Source: JAEINY01 sp942490535
GTDB lineage: Bacteria; Bacteroidota; Bacteroidia; Bacteroidales; Marinilabiliaceae
Direction of reading: 5' to 3'
Assembly (NCBI GenBank): GCA_942490535.1
Contig: CALNXQ010000004.1
Location: 62,001-126,000, forward strand
Length of the DNA: 64,000 nucleotides
Numbering within the stretch: the first letter of the stretch is position 1; each line of letters begins with the position of its first letter. Positions 8,605 to 18,527 of this stretch are shown one piece after another. The translations under genes were made by a program, and so were the position numbers. The notes beneath the pieces were generated by a model. It saw nothing but the letters and a program-made list of their open reading frames with translations. It made no database searches and was not told where the DNA came from.

Positions 8605-9417
8605 ATGTCTTTTAACCTGATAAAACCATCTGTTCTTCTGGCTCCTTATGTAAAAAACTATTGGAGTCTGTCCAATTCGTCGAGCCAGGAGTCTTGTCAG
8701 ACCCAACGCATCGTGCCGGATGGCTTAATTTCACTCTATTTTTATTTCAGTGAGCGTCCGGTGGTTATATCCGGTAAGCCAAGCATCGGGCATTCAGTTT
8801 TTATCAGTGGACAAATCAACCAACCCTATGATTTGAAAGTAGGTGGGTCGGTACACCTTTTTGCCATCACTTTTCAACCATTGGGAGCCTATTTTCTGTT
8901 TGCTAAACCTGTGCATGAGCTGTATAATAGTTGTGTATCCTTTTCCGATTGGTTGGGTTATTCCATCTCTTTTTTGGAGGACAAACTTCATGAAGCCATG
9001 ACGTTTGAGCAACGCGTGGAGGTAATGGAGACATTTTTTATTCAACAAATGAGGGCACCCATTTTACAATTGCCACATGCCCGAATGGCGGGTTCCATTG
9101 CTTCCATCCGTGACAATGGGGGACATGCCGGGGTGCTTGATTTGGCCCGAAATGCCTGCCTGAGTCCCAAGCACTATCAACGTTTGTTTACCGAAGGTAT
9201 TGGCATTACCCCTAAAGGATACATGCGCATTATTCGGTTTCAGCAAGCATTATTTCTCCGGCAAAACAATTCTGCAACTGATTTAACCACTCTGGCTCAC
9301 CTTTGCAACTATTATGATCAGGCGCACATGATCCATGATTTTAAGAAACTGACCGGACTGACTCCCGGCAAGTTTTTTTCCGAATGCACGCCCTATTCCG
9401 ATTATTTTAATGATTAA
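8605..9417 (+). CDS. AraC family transcriptional regulator
   Basis: This 270-residue protein has an N-terminal ligand or effector domain of the DUF6597 type (residues about 5-110, starting KPSVLLAPYVKNYWSL and including the VPDGLISLYFYF strand) and a C-terminal AraC double helix-turn-helix (about 165-265). The latter shows ARNACLSPKHYQRLFTEGIG and a second helix set near GLTPGKFF. It should bind DNA and activate or repress a nearby target in response to an unknown ligand. The upstream VOC gene is the closest candidate target. The start ATG follows 90 bp of spacer with the GCTAGAAG repeat. Confidence 0.85.
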   Translation: MSFNLIKPSVLLAPYVKNYWSLSNSSSQESCQTQRIVPDGLISLYFYFSERPVVISGKPSIGHSVFISGQINQPYDLKVGGSVHLFAITFQPLGAYFLFAKPVHELYNSCVSFSDWLGYSISFLEDKLHEAMTFEQRVEVMETFFIQQMRAPILQLPHARMAGSIASIRDNGGHAGVLDLARNACLSPKHYQRLFTEGIGITPKGYMRIIRFQQALFLRQNNSATDLTTLAHLCNYYDQAHMIHDFKKLTGLTPGKFFSECTPYSDYFND

Positions 9418-9697
9418 TACACTGGTGACTTTCCCGTGCCAAAGCCCATCTTTTTCATTTGCCAGGTTGAAAATGTTGGGGGAGGGTCTATTCTTCAAAT
9501 GCTCATTTTCCTGCTGATACTTCCTTATAATAAACGAATTATTTAATTTTGATTTAAGGTGTTTTTGAGTATGCCCAAAAAAGAGAAGGTATTTAGAAAC
9601 CTCATTATTATCAGCGCAGTATAATCCATCGAAATGCTTGATTCAGCATTCATTTTGATTTTTAAATCAGCAGGGTATTACATCTAAATCGGAAAAA

Positions 9698-10606
9698 ATG
9701 AATAAAGGAAAGTATCTTTCAGTTGTTTCATTAATCGTGTATTTAGCATCCATTTTTTTTCTTAGCCCCATTGTGGGGGATATCATTGTACTGTTTTCAA
9801 TTATTCCACTCGCATTGATGACTTGGTATTTATCTCCTGGCTTTGTAATTGGCGTATTGGTATTGCTTTGTGTTGTGATTTTTTATGGGTTTGATGCAGA
9901 AGTAAATATTAAATCACCGGGAATTATCTACATTTTGTTTTCAGGTGGAATGGTCCTTGCATTTTATCTTATCAGGAAAAGGATGCAGTATTTAAGTCAT
10001 TATCAAGCCCGTCAGGAGGCCATGTTGGAGAATTCAAGCGATATTGTGGCCATCATGAACAGCGATGGTGTCATCACTTATACCAGTTCAAATATAAAAG
10101 TCCATTTCGGATGGGTTCCTACAGATATCATAAATCAAGAAGTTTGGATGACCGTTCATCCGGATGATTTGATAAGAGCAAAAGCAAAATTTAATTCTTT
10201 ATTGGAGCACACCTCTGAAAGGATCACCCTTGATTTTCGCTTCAGATGTGCGGATGGAGCCTACCGATATGTAGATCTTTCCGCAGTTAATATGCTTCAA
10301 GATCCAATAATTAATGGAATTTTGGTTAACTACCGTGATGTAGATCAGCAAAAACAGACTGAACGAGCTTTATTGGCAAATGAATATAAATACCGGATAT
10401 TATTTGAAAACATGCAGGATACCGTGTGTATGTTGGATAACCAGGGTTGTATAACAGATATTAATGAAGCCGGGATTAATTTGATGGGGTACGCGCGACA
10501 AGAGATTATTGGGATGACGGTTGCTCAACTGGTACATCCGGATGATCAGGAAAGATCGCAGCGCTATTTTGAAGAGTTAGACCATAAAGGTAAGCATACG
10601 GCCTGA
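9698..10606 (+). pseudogene. Sensor histidine kinase, N-terminal fragment (split by IS66 element)
   Basis: The first 297 codons encode membrane helices (about residues 8-90, at least three) and then two PAS domains (about 105-235 with HPDDLIRAKAKF and RYVDLSAVN; the second from about 235 with DNQGCITDINEAG). Coding sequence of the host gene ends at 10589; the last six codons before the stop belong to the IS66 left end. When the element and one 8-bp target copy are removed, the frame joins exactly to the fragment at 13157 and gives a 593-residue PAS-PAS-HisKA-HATPase kinase. The gene has no other visible lesion, so the insertion looks recent. The truncated product lacks the catalytic domains. 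Confidence 0.85.
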
Positions 10607-10654
10607 TACATATTGTCTAGTCCATATTAGTCGGCTAGTTTTGCTTCAAAAACA

Positions 10655-10996
10655 ATGCGTATCTTCGAATCCAGTTTTAGAAGGCTTTATCAAGATTATT
10701 TATCGTCAGGTTTAACGGTCCGGGATTTTTGTACCAACCAGGATTTTGCAGTATCAACATTTTATCGTTGGCAAAAACTACTAAGGGAAAAAGAAGCGCC
10801 CAAAGAGTTTGTCCCCTTATTAATGGAACAGCAACCAATCGCGGGGGCGGCTGCCCATTTGACTGTTGCGCCGAGGGACAACTGTCCGGTGAAAGGAGTG
10901 AACGACTTGGAGTTCACGTTTCCCAACGGTACCCGATTGCAAGTCCGAGGGCATATTGATCCGGCGTTATTAAAAACGATTGTTCACCTGTATTGA
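10655..10996 (+). CDS. tnpA: IS66 family accessory protein TnpA (helix-turn-helix)
   Basis: This 113-residue protein is the first gene of the IS66 element. Its N-terminal half (SFRRLYQDYLSSGLTVRDFC then FAVSTFYRWQKLL) is a helix-turn-helix like those in IS3 and IS66 orfA proteins, with the STFYRW recognition helix. The C-terminal part contains LEFTFPNGTRLQVRGHID, a beta-hairpin segment common in IS66 TnpA proteins. It probably binds element DNA and regulates or assists transposition. The next gene starts 9 bp downstream. Confidence 0.85.
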   Translation: MRIFESSFRRLYQDYLSSGLTVRDFCTNQDFAVSTFYRWQKLLREKEAPKEFVPLLMEQQPIAGAAAHLTVAPRDNCPVKGVNDLEFTFPNGTRLQVRGHIDPALLKTIVHLY

Positions 10997-11005
10997 TTGT
11001 AGCCT

Positions 11006-11356
11006 ATGTTTCATTTACACGGGAAGCTGCAATACTTTCTTTACCCGGCACCGGTTGATATGCGCAAGAGTTTTTATACGCTAAGTGGCATTGTTTCATC
11101 TGCTATGAAACGTAACGTGCAGGACGGTGAGGTGTTTATTTTCGTCAATCGCAATCTGACCATCATGAAGATCCTGCATCTGGAACATGGGGGTTTGGTG
11201 ATCTACCACAAGAAGCTGGAGAACGGTGTTTTTAAGCTGCCAACTTTCGATGAAAACATTTTGTCGCAACCCATCGGATGGCAAGAGTTGATGGCCATTG
11301 TAAGCAATGTAAAACCCATAAGCAGGCGATTGAAAAAACGTCGAAAAAACACTTAA
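11006..11356 (+). CDS. tnpB: IS66 family accessory protein TnpB
   Basis: This 116-residue protein is a typical IS66 Orf2. It shows YFLYPAPVDMRKSFYTLSGI near the N-terminus, VFIFVNRNLTIMKILHLEHG in the middle and a basic tail (RRLKKRRKNT). The family length is about 110-120 residues. TnpB of IS66 is needed for transposition but its biochemical role is not well defined. It sits between tnpA and tnpC in the element. Confidence 0.95.
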   Translation: MFHLHGKLQYFLYPAPVDMRKSFYTLSGIVSSAMKRNVQDGEVFIFVNRNLTIMKILHLEHGGLVIYHKKLENGVFKLPTFDENILSQPIGWQELMAIVSNVKPISRRLKKRRKNT

Positions 11357-11425
11357 AAAAAAGACCTCATTTTTGGCTGTACCCCTTGATTTTACTATCT
11401 TTAGGTATCATTCACAAGGGGATAA

Positions 11426-13063
11426 ATGAGCCAGGATTCAGCCAACGATTTATTGATTCAGCAGTTGCTTCAGGAGCGTGACGAGATGTATTGTGAACTA
11501 TCACGTTTGCGCCAGGCAGATGATGGTTATGTGGAGGCTCTTAAGGCTCAAAATAAGGAGCAGGAAGCACTTCTTCATAAAAAGGAAGAGGTGATCCAAA
11601 AACAAGCAGAGCAACTTAATAAACTGACAGACCAGCTGGCTTGGTTTCGCCGCCGGTTCTGGAAAGCCTCCAGTGAACGCTTTATTCCTTCCGATCCCAA
11701 CCAACGCAAAATAGACTTTGACGGGCTGGAACTATTGCCCGAAGAAGAGGCATTGGCTGAGGAGGCCGACAAGGAGTTATTGGCTTACAAACGTAAACAG
11801 CCACAAAAGACAAAAAAGAAACCTGTACGTTTGCCCTTGCCAGAAGAGCTTCGCCGGGAAGAAGAAATTATCGAACCGGAAAGTATTGATGACAATTGGG
11901 TGCGTATTGGTGAAGAAGTAACCGAAGTATTGGAACATAAACCAGGAGAGTTGTATGTACGACGGATTATCCGACACAAGTATGCGGTTAAACAAGCTTT
12001 GCAAGAACAGGAAGAACCAGCTGTGCAGATTGCAGCACTTCCTCCTTTGCCTTTACCACGCAGCAATGCCGGGGCTTCGCTTTTAGCAGAGCTCTTAATC
12101 AATAAATATCAGCACCACTTGCCGTTTTATCGTCAGATAAGCATGTTGAAGCAAACAGGTGTCAGTTTACCGGCTTCAACCATCAACGGTTGGTTCCAGG
12201 GTAGTTGCGATTTACTCCGTGCTTTATACTTCCGATTACAAGAGTTGGTACAAGAATCCGACTACATCCAGGTAGATGAAAGTACCGTGCCGGTTGTTAA
12301 CAACGAAAAGCACAAAACGGTTAAAGCCTACCTGTGGATGGTACGCTCGGTAATAAAGCCACTGGTTTACTTTCATTACGATAAAGGCTCACGGGCTCAA
12401 AAAGTAGTGGTTGAACTGTTGCAAGGTTTCCAAGGAGCTATCCAAACCGATGGTTACGAAGCCTATTCTATTTACGAACAAAAGAAAGGTGTTCTGCTGC
12501 TGGCATGCTGGGCGCATGCACGCCGTAAATTTGAAGAAAGCCTTGCTGAAGACAAAGCCGGAGCTGAATATGCTCTAGCGCAAATCGGCAAACTTTACCA
12601 GGTTGAAACCATGGCCAACGAACAAGGGTTGGATGATAAGCAAAGAGCAGAGTTGCGCAATCGCCTGGCATATCCAATTATGGTAGCATTTGAAAAATGG
12701 ATTGTAAAATATTATCCCAAGGCATTGCCCAAAAGTAGAATGGGCAGGGCGCTGTCATATACATACAACATCTTCCACCGCTTATCGCGCTACCACCTCG
12801 ATGGCCGTTACAAGATTGATAATAATCTGGCCGAAAACGCCATCAGGCCTTTGGCATTAGGTCGTAAAAACTATTTGTTTTGTGGCAACCATGATGCAGC
12901 CGAAAATGCTGCTGTCATATATTCATTGCTTGGATGCTGCAAAGCTCCAGATGTCAACCCAAGAGAATGGCTGACCGACGTATTAACCAAGATACCCGTC
13001 TACAATAATGACTACTCATTAGACTTAGCTGATCTTTTGCCCCACAACTGGAAGAACTCTTAG
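11426..13063 (+). CDS. tnpC: IS66 family transposase TnpC
   Basis: This 545-residue DDE transposase has an N-terminal coiled coil (about 10-75, with a leucine-zipper-like stretch), then a basic segment and a zinc-finger-like region lacking clear cysteines, then the catalytic core. The acidic triad can be placed at D284 (QVDESTVPV), D342 (IQTDGYEAYS) and E470 (NNLAENAIRPLALGRKNY). The C-terminal domain is of the IS66 type. The length fits a full protein. It starts 69 bp after tnpB and ends 85 bp before the right end of the element. Confidence 0.95.
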   Translation: MSQDSANDLLIQQLLQERDEMYCELSRLRQADDGYVEALKAQNKEQEALLHKKEEVIQKQAEQLNKLTDQLAWFRRRFWKASSERFIPSDPNQRKIDFDGLELLPEEEALAEEADKELLAYKRKQPQKTKKKPVRLPLPEELRREEEIIEPESIDDNWVRIGEEVTEVLEHKPGELYVRRIIRHKYAVKQALQEQEEPAVQIAALPPLPLPRSNAGASLLAELLINKYQHHLPFYRQISMLKQTGVSLPASTINGWFQGSCDLLRALYFRLQELVQESDYIQVDESTVPVVNNEKHKTVKAYLWMVRSVIKPLVYFHYDKGSRAQKVVVELLQGFQGAIQTDGYEAYSIYEQKKGVLLLACWAHARRKFEESLAEDKAGAEYALAQIGKLYQVETMANEQGLDDKQRAELRNRLAYPIMVAFEKWIVKYYPKALPKSRMGRALSYTYNIFHRLSRYHLDGRYKIDNNLAENAIRPLALGRKNYLFCGNHDAAENAAVIYSLLGCCKAPDVNPREWLTDVLTKIPVYNNDYSLDLADLLPHNWKNS

Positions 13064-13128
13064 AATAGTGAGAATTGTCCATGGATTCTATGGACAGTTA
13101 GACACTCTCCCTTTTAAGCTCTTGTGAC

Positions 13129-14046
13129 GTGCGAGGCCGAATGCTTACCCATAAAGGTTGCTATTCAAGGTATGAGGGTCGGGTAGTTGCCAAATCAGGC
13201 AAACCAATTTGGATACAGGTAGATTCCAATGAATTTATTATCGATGGTGTTAAGATTGGTTCACAAGACATTGTTCGGGACATCTCTGTTCAAAAAGAAG
13301 TGGAGCAGCAAATGAGGCAACAAAACAAAATGCTTCAAGAGCTGAATGCCACAAAGGATAAATTCTTTTCCATTATTTCTCACGATTTGAGAAGTCCGTT
13401 TAATAGTATATTGGGTTTGACTAAACTTTTGGATGCCAGGTTTGATATTTGGGATGACGCGAAGAAAAAGAATTATATAAAGAGGCTTAAGAATGAGGCG
13501 GGGATGACCTATAAATTATTGGACAATTTATTGGATTGGGCCCGGATTCAAACGCGAAGCGTGTGTTATCATCCCCAAAAATACTTACTGCAGGAATTGG
13601 TAAAAGATGAAATTAATCTTTTGGAAGAATTAGCCGCTAATAAAAACATCAAGGTAAATCGATTAGCTTGTCAAGAGGAGCTTTTTATTCACGCTGATAA
13701 AAATATGATTACCACTGTTTTTAGGAATTTGTTTTCCAACGCTGTAAAATTCACACCTGAAAATGGGTGCATTAATATTTCTTGTCAAAAACTCTTTCTA
13801 CAAGATCAGAAACGATATGTGCAAGTTGCCATAAAAGATTCAGGTGTGGGCATTCCAACTGAACAGCTTCAAAAACTGTTTCAATTGGAAGAGTTGGTTT
13901 CCACCAAAGGAACGGCCGGTGAAATTGGCACCGGTCTTGGATTAATCCTTTGTAAGGAGTTTATCGATAAACATGGCGGAAGGCTTGATATAAAAAGTCA
14001 AGAGGGACTGATCAGTACGTTTACTGTTTCTCTGGAGTTGATTTAA
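13129..14046 (+). pseudogene. Sensor histidine kinase, C-terminal fragment (split by IS66 element)
   Basis: Host sequence resumes at 13157. It completes the second PAS domain (GRVVAKSGKPIWIQVDSNEF), then HisKA with FFSIISHDLRSPFN (phosphorylatable His would be residue 373 of the restored protein), then a HATPase domain with N-box NLFSNAVKF, G1 DSGVGI and G2 GTGLGL. A GTG at 13129 inside the IS right end could start a soluble PAS-half/HisKA/HATPase protein, so a partially active kinase is possible. The three nearest stop-free codons before it belong to the element. The convergent gene ends 24 bp downstream. Confidence 0.85.
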
Positions 14047-14069
14047 TCTTTGATTTTATCATTCATGTT

Positions 14070-16367
14070 TTAATCTTTTACAATTAATGGCAATTCCACA
14101 CGTTCTATTTGGCCGTCATCTCTAATTCCTTCTACAACAATTGTATATTCAGTCGATTCATCTGAGGTGTAGAATGAAATCGATTTAGTTTCATGCTTTG
14201 GAATATCAACTGTTTGATAGTATAACATGTTTCTGAAGTCAGGTAAGTTGCTAGCTTTTGATTGGCTGGAGCTGTAGTCTGGTCCAGTGTGCTTATAATG
14301 ATACTCATAGCACTGTCTGGCTTGCCTGAATATTCGAGACTCAAAAGATAGAGATCCCATGTTACCGGATCGGGTATAAAAACAGAGTAGTCTTCCTAAT
14401 TTCACCCCATCAATGAAATAGTTTAGATTAACAACCTCAATCCGATCTATCTCTTCAGGAGTTAGGTGTAGAATCATTTCAATGTCATGTATCGGAACTC
14501 CATCTACCAAGGTCAATGTGGGCCCATCGCTTGGATATAAAGAGTTTTTTTCAAACACAATAAACTTAGATTGTCCTTTTTGTTTACGGAGCGCTGTGCT
14601 TGGAACGATTTCTTTCATTATTTCTTCAACGTTAGGAAGCTCAATAAACTTATCAATTACTGTTTTTATTTCAGGTTCACCATAAAATGATACTACTGGA
14701 TTAATAGAATCTCTCTTTATGAATGGGGAATGGTAGTTTTCATAGACCCGATTGATTTGCATATTTATTATTGCCTCATTGATGAGTGGTGCTTTATCCG
14801 TGCTTAAAACAAATTTTGGACAGGCCTTTGTTGAATATTCATTGCTGTATGTGTCGTTAAGAGAAATCTTATAATTGAGCCTTGATGTGTCATTATTAAA
14901 GGGCTGGATAACTATTTCCTTTTCTCCAAATTGGTTTACTTCGAACTTAAAGTAGCCACTTGAATCCGTTTGACAAAGACAGAATACAGATTCATTTCCA
15001 ACGAAACTTAAAACCATTAATTCATTTTTTATCGGATGATTGTCAAGTGGGTTCGTAACAACACCAGTAACTATTTCACCTTTTATTTCAGGAAGATGTC
15101 GGTTGTTATGGTTAGTATATGTGTGTTGTTCGTTGGATTGAATCATAATCAATAAGTCATTGTCTGAAATGTTACTTTGCTTATAATTACCTAGCAGTTG
15201 ATTGAGCCTAGGACTAGTTTCTTGGAAACAGTTTTCCTGATAGAAATCATTATACAAGCATTTTTTTGAAATGGAAACTGTAATGTCTTTATAGTTTGTG
15301 TCAGAAGTATTCTTTATAGAAAGATCTACTAATTCTCGGCAATGATAATTTTCCTTTTCCAAGGATAATTGTAGATGAGGAATTTTTCTAATATTTCCTT
15401 TAGAGAATACTCTTTTTGATAAAACTTTGCCGCTATCCGATATTAGTAATGCGCAATTTATTGGATTCTCGAGGTTCGCCAGGTTGACTTGAATCTCTTC
15501 ATTCAAATTAACTTGATTATCACTGATTAGTTTGCCTTCAACAGTCGTTATTAATAATGAAAGGTTAGTATCCTCTTGATACGTATTGGTATGAATTCTA
15601 AAAAATATGACACCCTCCTGCTTTTTAGTTATTTGAAGGTTGTGCCCGGAGTTTTGTAACACAGGCAGAGGTAATGTATTAGTTCTACTATCTTTTTCAT
15701 AGACGAAATACAAAGGGTCTTTAGAATTGGGATTGATATAAACTAGAGCAAAGCCATGTTCATTCGTTGTTACTGATTGAAGCGTATCTTTTTGATGGGA
15801 GACTATGTTACCACTCACAGAATGACCTTTCCCATCTTTTGTAACGGTATGAATTAAAAGCTTATTAGGCGTATTGGTTAAAAACAGGCCGCCCTCTGCA
15901 TATGCCAAAAGTGTATCAGTTACGAAACGCTCATGCTTTGGCGGCATTGATTTAAGTGAAAATGGACTAACCACAGAAATAATTTGTCTTCCGAAATATG
16001 TTTCGCCATAATTTCTCATCCATTGGGTATAGGCTCTTAATTTATAATTGCCAGTGGATAATGAATCTGGTAGTGTAATTTTGGTTTGAACACTTTTTTC
16101 AATGGTCTTGAGCTTTAATTGTGCAACAGGTATATTTTGATGATTTAGCAATTCAACATAGATCACTTGGCTAATGGGGGATGGTTGAGATGTTCCACTC
16201 TTGACACAATTTAACTGAATCCAAATGCTTTCACCAGCTATGTATATATCGCGGTCTGTCCTAATAATAACAGACTCTTGAGAGTTTACTTGGGAAATGC
16301 ATGTAATAAGAAAGATCATTGTCAGGAATAATGACCATCCTTTGGTTTTAAGATTAGGGGTATTCAT
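14070..16367 (-). CDS. MG2-like domain / TonB-plug-like surface protein
   Basis: This 765-residue protein has a signal peptide (TMIFLITCISQVNSQ). A macroglobulin-like MG2 domain follows near the N-terminus (VIIRTDRDIYIAGESIWIQL, residues about 33-120, with GNYKLRAYTQWMRNYGE). A carboxypeptidase-regulatory-like segment lies near 430-490 (GVVTNPLDNHPIKNELMVLS), and near the C-terminus there is a plug-like piece (LTLVDGVPIHDIEMILHLTP, then IDRIEVVNL) without a beta-barrel. Bacteroidota genomes often carry this protein with a DUF4249 gene and a TonB-dependent receptor. It starts 9 bp after the DUF4249 gene, so they are co-transcribed. A role at the outer membrane in uptake or surface assembly is inferred. 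Confidence 0.75.
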   Translation of the reverse strand: MNTPNLKTKGWSLFLTMIFLITCISQVNSQESVIIRTDRDIYIAGESIWIQLNCVKSGTSQPSPISQVIYVELLNHQNIPVAQLKLKTIEKSVQTKITLPDSLSTGNYKLRAYTQWMRNYGETYFGRQIISVVSPFSLKSMPPKHERFVTDTLLAYAEGGLFLTNTPNKLLIHTVTKDGKGHSVSGNIVSHQKDTLQSVTTNEHGFALVYINPNSKDPLYFVYEKDSRTNTLPLPVLQNSGHNLQITKKQEGVIFFRIHTNTYQEDTNLSLLITTVEGKLISDNQVNLNEEIQVNLANLENPINCALLISDSGKVLSKRVFSKGNIRKIPHLQLSLEKENYHCRELVDLSIKNTSDTNYKDITVSISKKCLYNDFYQENCFQETSPRLNQLLGNYKQSNISDNDLLIMIQSNEQHTYTNHNNRHLPEIKGEIVTGVVTNPLDNHPIKNELMVLSFVGNESVFCLCQTDSSGYFKFEVNQFGEKEIVIQPFNNDTSRLNYKISLNDTYSNEYSTKACPKFVLSTDKAPLINEAIINMQINRVYENYHSPFIKRDSINPVVSFYGEPEIKTVIDKFIELPNVEEIMKEIVPSTALRKQKGQSKFIVFEKNSLYPSDGPTLTLVDGVPIHDIEMILHLTPEEIDRIEVVNLNYFIDGVKLGRLLCFYTRSGNMGSLSFESRIFRQARQCYEYHYKHTGPDYSSSQSKASNLPDFRNMLYYQTVDIPKHETKSISFYTSDESTEYTIVVEGIRDDGQIERVELPLIVKD

Positions 16368-16376
16368 ATTATTTAT

Positions 16377-17594
16377 TTAGTCTTGCCAGAAATTTGGTTT
16401 TTTGTTGGTGCCAGTTAGCGTACAATCAGTGCAAGCAGGTCGCGTTAACAAAAGACCAATTGGATTCATACTCATCTCAGAATAATATGCATCAAACATT
16501 CCATATCTACCAGTAGCTACCTCCTGAAGGTAGATGTCATAAATTGAAGTATATCTGTTGTTATCTATGAGTACAGTGTCTAATTCACAGGATTCTGGAG
16601 AATAATATGGGACATCAAGTTCTAATATATCTGAGTTTTTTATATAAAGTCTTTTCTGAGAGGTGCTTGCTACCTGGAAATATCCCAATACAGGTTCGTT
16701 ATTATCTTCAACATTGCTTATGTTCCCGGATATGGCAAAGGGTTGTTTTCCAAGTATATCACCAATTTCCTTACTTGATTTTTGAAGTTTATCCCAAAAC
16801 TCGTATTCTTCCTTTGAAATTGAGAATTGCTTGATTAAGATGCTGTATTTAAGTGACATGCGGTCACTTTCTCCTGTTGGTATAAAATGAATTTTCTTTT
16901 TCTTAATATTATTGATGGTTTGATTTTTAAAGGAATGAATTGAGATATCAGTAGAATGGTCTTTTTTCCAGCAGTAGATTTTATCATTAAAAATATTCAC
17001 ATAATTACCTTCAGCATCAAATCCAGATGAAGGTGCATAGAATACCCTGAATTTCCAGTCTTCCTCAAAGCTCCATCTGGCATACTCACTTTCTTTTGCA
17101 TTTCCATCAATATAAATGCTAATTCCCTCTGATTCATAGGTGTTATTATTGTCCCATCCTTTATCTTTATTAAAATAAATCTTTTCTATATTACCAGAAG
17201 GCAACATTGTACAAGGTTTGGAAATATAGGTTGTACCCTCTGCAGTGGATACTTTTAGGGTGTAAGTATTTCCAATCTGAGCTTTAAATTCCGTACTGTC
17301 AGTCACATAATGACCTGGACCTGATTCATGCAAAATAAATTCATTTGATCTATTATCCGAAATTCGCACCCAGGCATTGGTAACTTTTTGTGGATCCTGA
17401 TTCAAATCCGATATTGTTCTTGAAAGTAATACTTTGTGAGATTTATTTTCGTCGGTAATTAATGCATCTACTACTAATAAGTTCTCATAGCCTTGTATAT
17501 TGGTGTCATAAGGATCAAGGCAAGAAAAAAACAGTACCGAGAATAATATGTTAAAACTAATCTGTTGGACGATGTTCTTCTTAACGCATACCAT
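16377..17594 (-). CDS. DUF4249 family lipoprotein
   Basis: This 405-residue protein has a lipoprotein signal with Cys25 in SVLFFSCLDPYD and the DUF4249 opening (YENLLVVDALITDENKSHKV). Internal beta-rich segments include GPGHYVTDSTEFKAQIGNTY and a C-terminal CTDCTLTGTNKKPNFWQD with paired cysteines. DUF4249 proteins are Bacteroidota surface lipoproteins nearly always paired with TonB-dependent receptors and plug-like proteins, as here. Function is unknown; a substrate-capturing role like SusD is possible but not shown. It is the first gene of a two-gene minus-strand operon and is divergent from the 17775 gene. Confidence 0.85.
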   Translation of the reverse strand: MVCVKKNIVQQISFNILFSVLFFSCLDPYDTNIQGYENLLVVDALITDENKSHKVLLSRTISDLNQDPQKVTNAWVRISDNRSNEFILHESGPGHYVTDSTEFKAQIGNTYTLKVSTAEGTTYISKPCTMLPSGNIEKIYFNKDKGWDNNNTYESEGISIYIDGNAKESEYARWSFEEDWKFRVFYAPSSGFDAEGNYVNIFNDKIYCWKKDHSTDISIHSFKNQTINNIKKKKIHFIPTGESDRMSLKYSILIKQFSISKEEYEFWDKLQKSSKEIGDILGKQPFAISGNISNVEDNNEPVLGYFQVASTSQKRLYIKNSDILELDVPYYSPESCELDTVLIDNNRYTSIYDIYLQEVATGRYGMFDAYYSEMSMNPIGLLLTRPACTDCTLTGTNKKPNFWQD

Positions 17595-17774
17595 GATTTG
17601 ACTAGAATTTGTAATATGATATTAAATTGTTCAAATCTGCAAAAAAAATAGCAATCAAAAGCATCATATTGCTAAAAAATGTAATTTTTAGTAAAAATAA
17701 TAAATTATTAATTGCTTTTTCTATTTTTGTCATCATTAGACTTAATGAGACTCTGAATTTAAAATTGTCCCGTA

Positions 17775-18515
17775 ATGAAGTATCTTAAGCCCTTTATCTT
17801 TTTTGTAATGTGTTCAACATCAATATTAGCTCAGTCAGATAAAAAGAATGAGTTTTTAAAATCTTATAAAAGATACACCGGTGATACGATTGTTCGAATT
17901 TATCAAAATGCAATAATAAAGGAGCATAGTTATGTGAATGGACGGGAATATAAGCCCTATCATTATGCACATCGTTCAAATCCTTATTTAAAATCAAATG
18001 ATGGAGTTGGAACAATTTACATGGATGGGGTCTCGTTTGCAGAGAAAGTATTAAGATATGATATTTTCCAAGATAGATTAGTTCTCATTCCCTTAGAAAT
18101 AGAGCTGACAGGTGCTTTAATTGACTTGGATAAGTCTAAAATTGATTCATTCGACATTACTATTGATAACGAGTTTTTCAGATTGGTGAATGTTAGGCTT
18201 GATAAGGATAACCCAATGCAGGAATTGGAAAATGGCTTTTATGAAATTCCTTATTCCGGAAAGTATCGGCTATTAATTAAACATAAAGTTACTTTACGAA
18301 AAGAGGAGGGGCTTGATCGGTATGTCTATCAACAAGTTTTCTATCTGTATACGGGAGCCAAATATTATCAGATTAAATTCAAAAGGGAGTTTTTGGCACT
18401 TTTCCCTCAAGCCAAGAAACAACTGAAAAAGAAATGCAAATCCATAGAGATTGCTTACAAAAAAATGAGTGTAGAACAAAAAATTGAGCTTGTGAAATAT
18501 GCTGAATCACTATAA
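17775..18515 (+). CDS. Secreted hypothetical protein of the receptor cluster
   Basis: This 246-residue protein begins with a signal peptide (FIFFVMCSTSILAQ) and is otherwise soluble, lysine- and tyrosine-rich and beta-strand-like (RDIFQDRLVLIPLEIELTG..). I recognise no domain. It lies 12 bp upstream of the TonB-dependent receptor and on its strand, so the two are likely one transcription unit, and it is divergent from the DUF4249 lipoprotein. A periplasmic helper of the receptor is the simplest guess. No proof is available from the sequence. Confidence 0.7.
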   Translation: MKYLKPFIFFVMCSTSILAQSDKKNEFLKSYKRYTGDTIVRIYQNAIIKEHSYVNGREYKPYHYAHRSNPYLKSNDGVGTIYMDGVSFAEKVLRYDIFQDRLVLIPLEIELTGALIDLDKSKIDSFDITIDNEFFRLVNVRLDKDNPMQELENGFYEIPYSGKYRLLIKHKVTLRKEEGLDRYVYQQVFYLYTGAKYYQIKFKREFLALFPQAKKQLKKKCKSIEIAYKKMSVEQKIELVKYAESL

Positions 18516-18527
18516 TCTTTCATTCTG

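Larger units (their letters stand above)
10590..13148 (+). mobile_element. IS66-family insertion sequence (2559 bp)
   Basis: The element begins GTAAGCATACGGCCT and ends with the inverted copy AGGCCGAATGCTTAC, a 15-bp terminal repeat with one mismatch and with the GTAAGC start typical of IS66. It is flanked by a perfect 8-bp target duplication CCATAAAG (10582-10589 and 13149-13156), the size known for IS66. It holds the three genes of a complete IS66 element in order: small TnpA-like, TnpB and the DDE transposase TnpC. It interrupts a histidine kinase gene. All three frames look intact, so the copy may be active. Confidence 0.95.
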
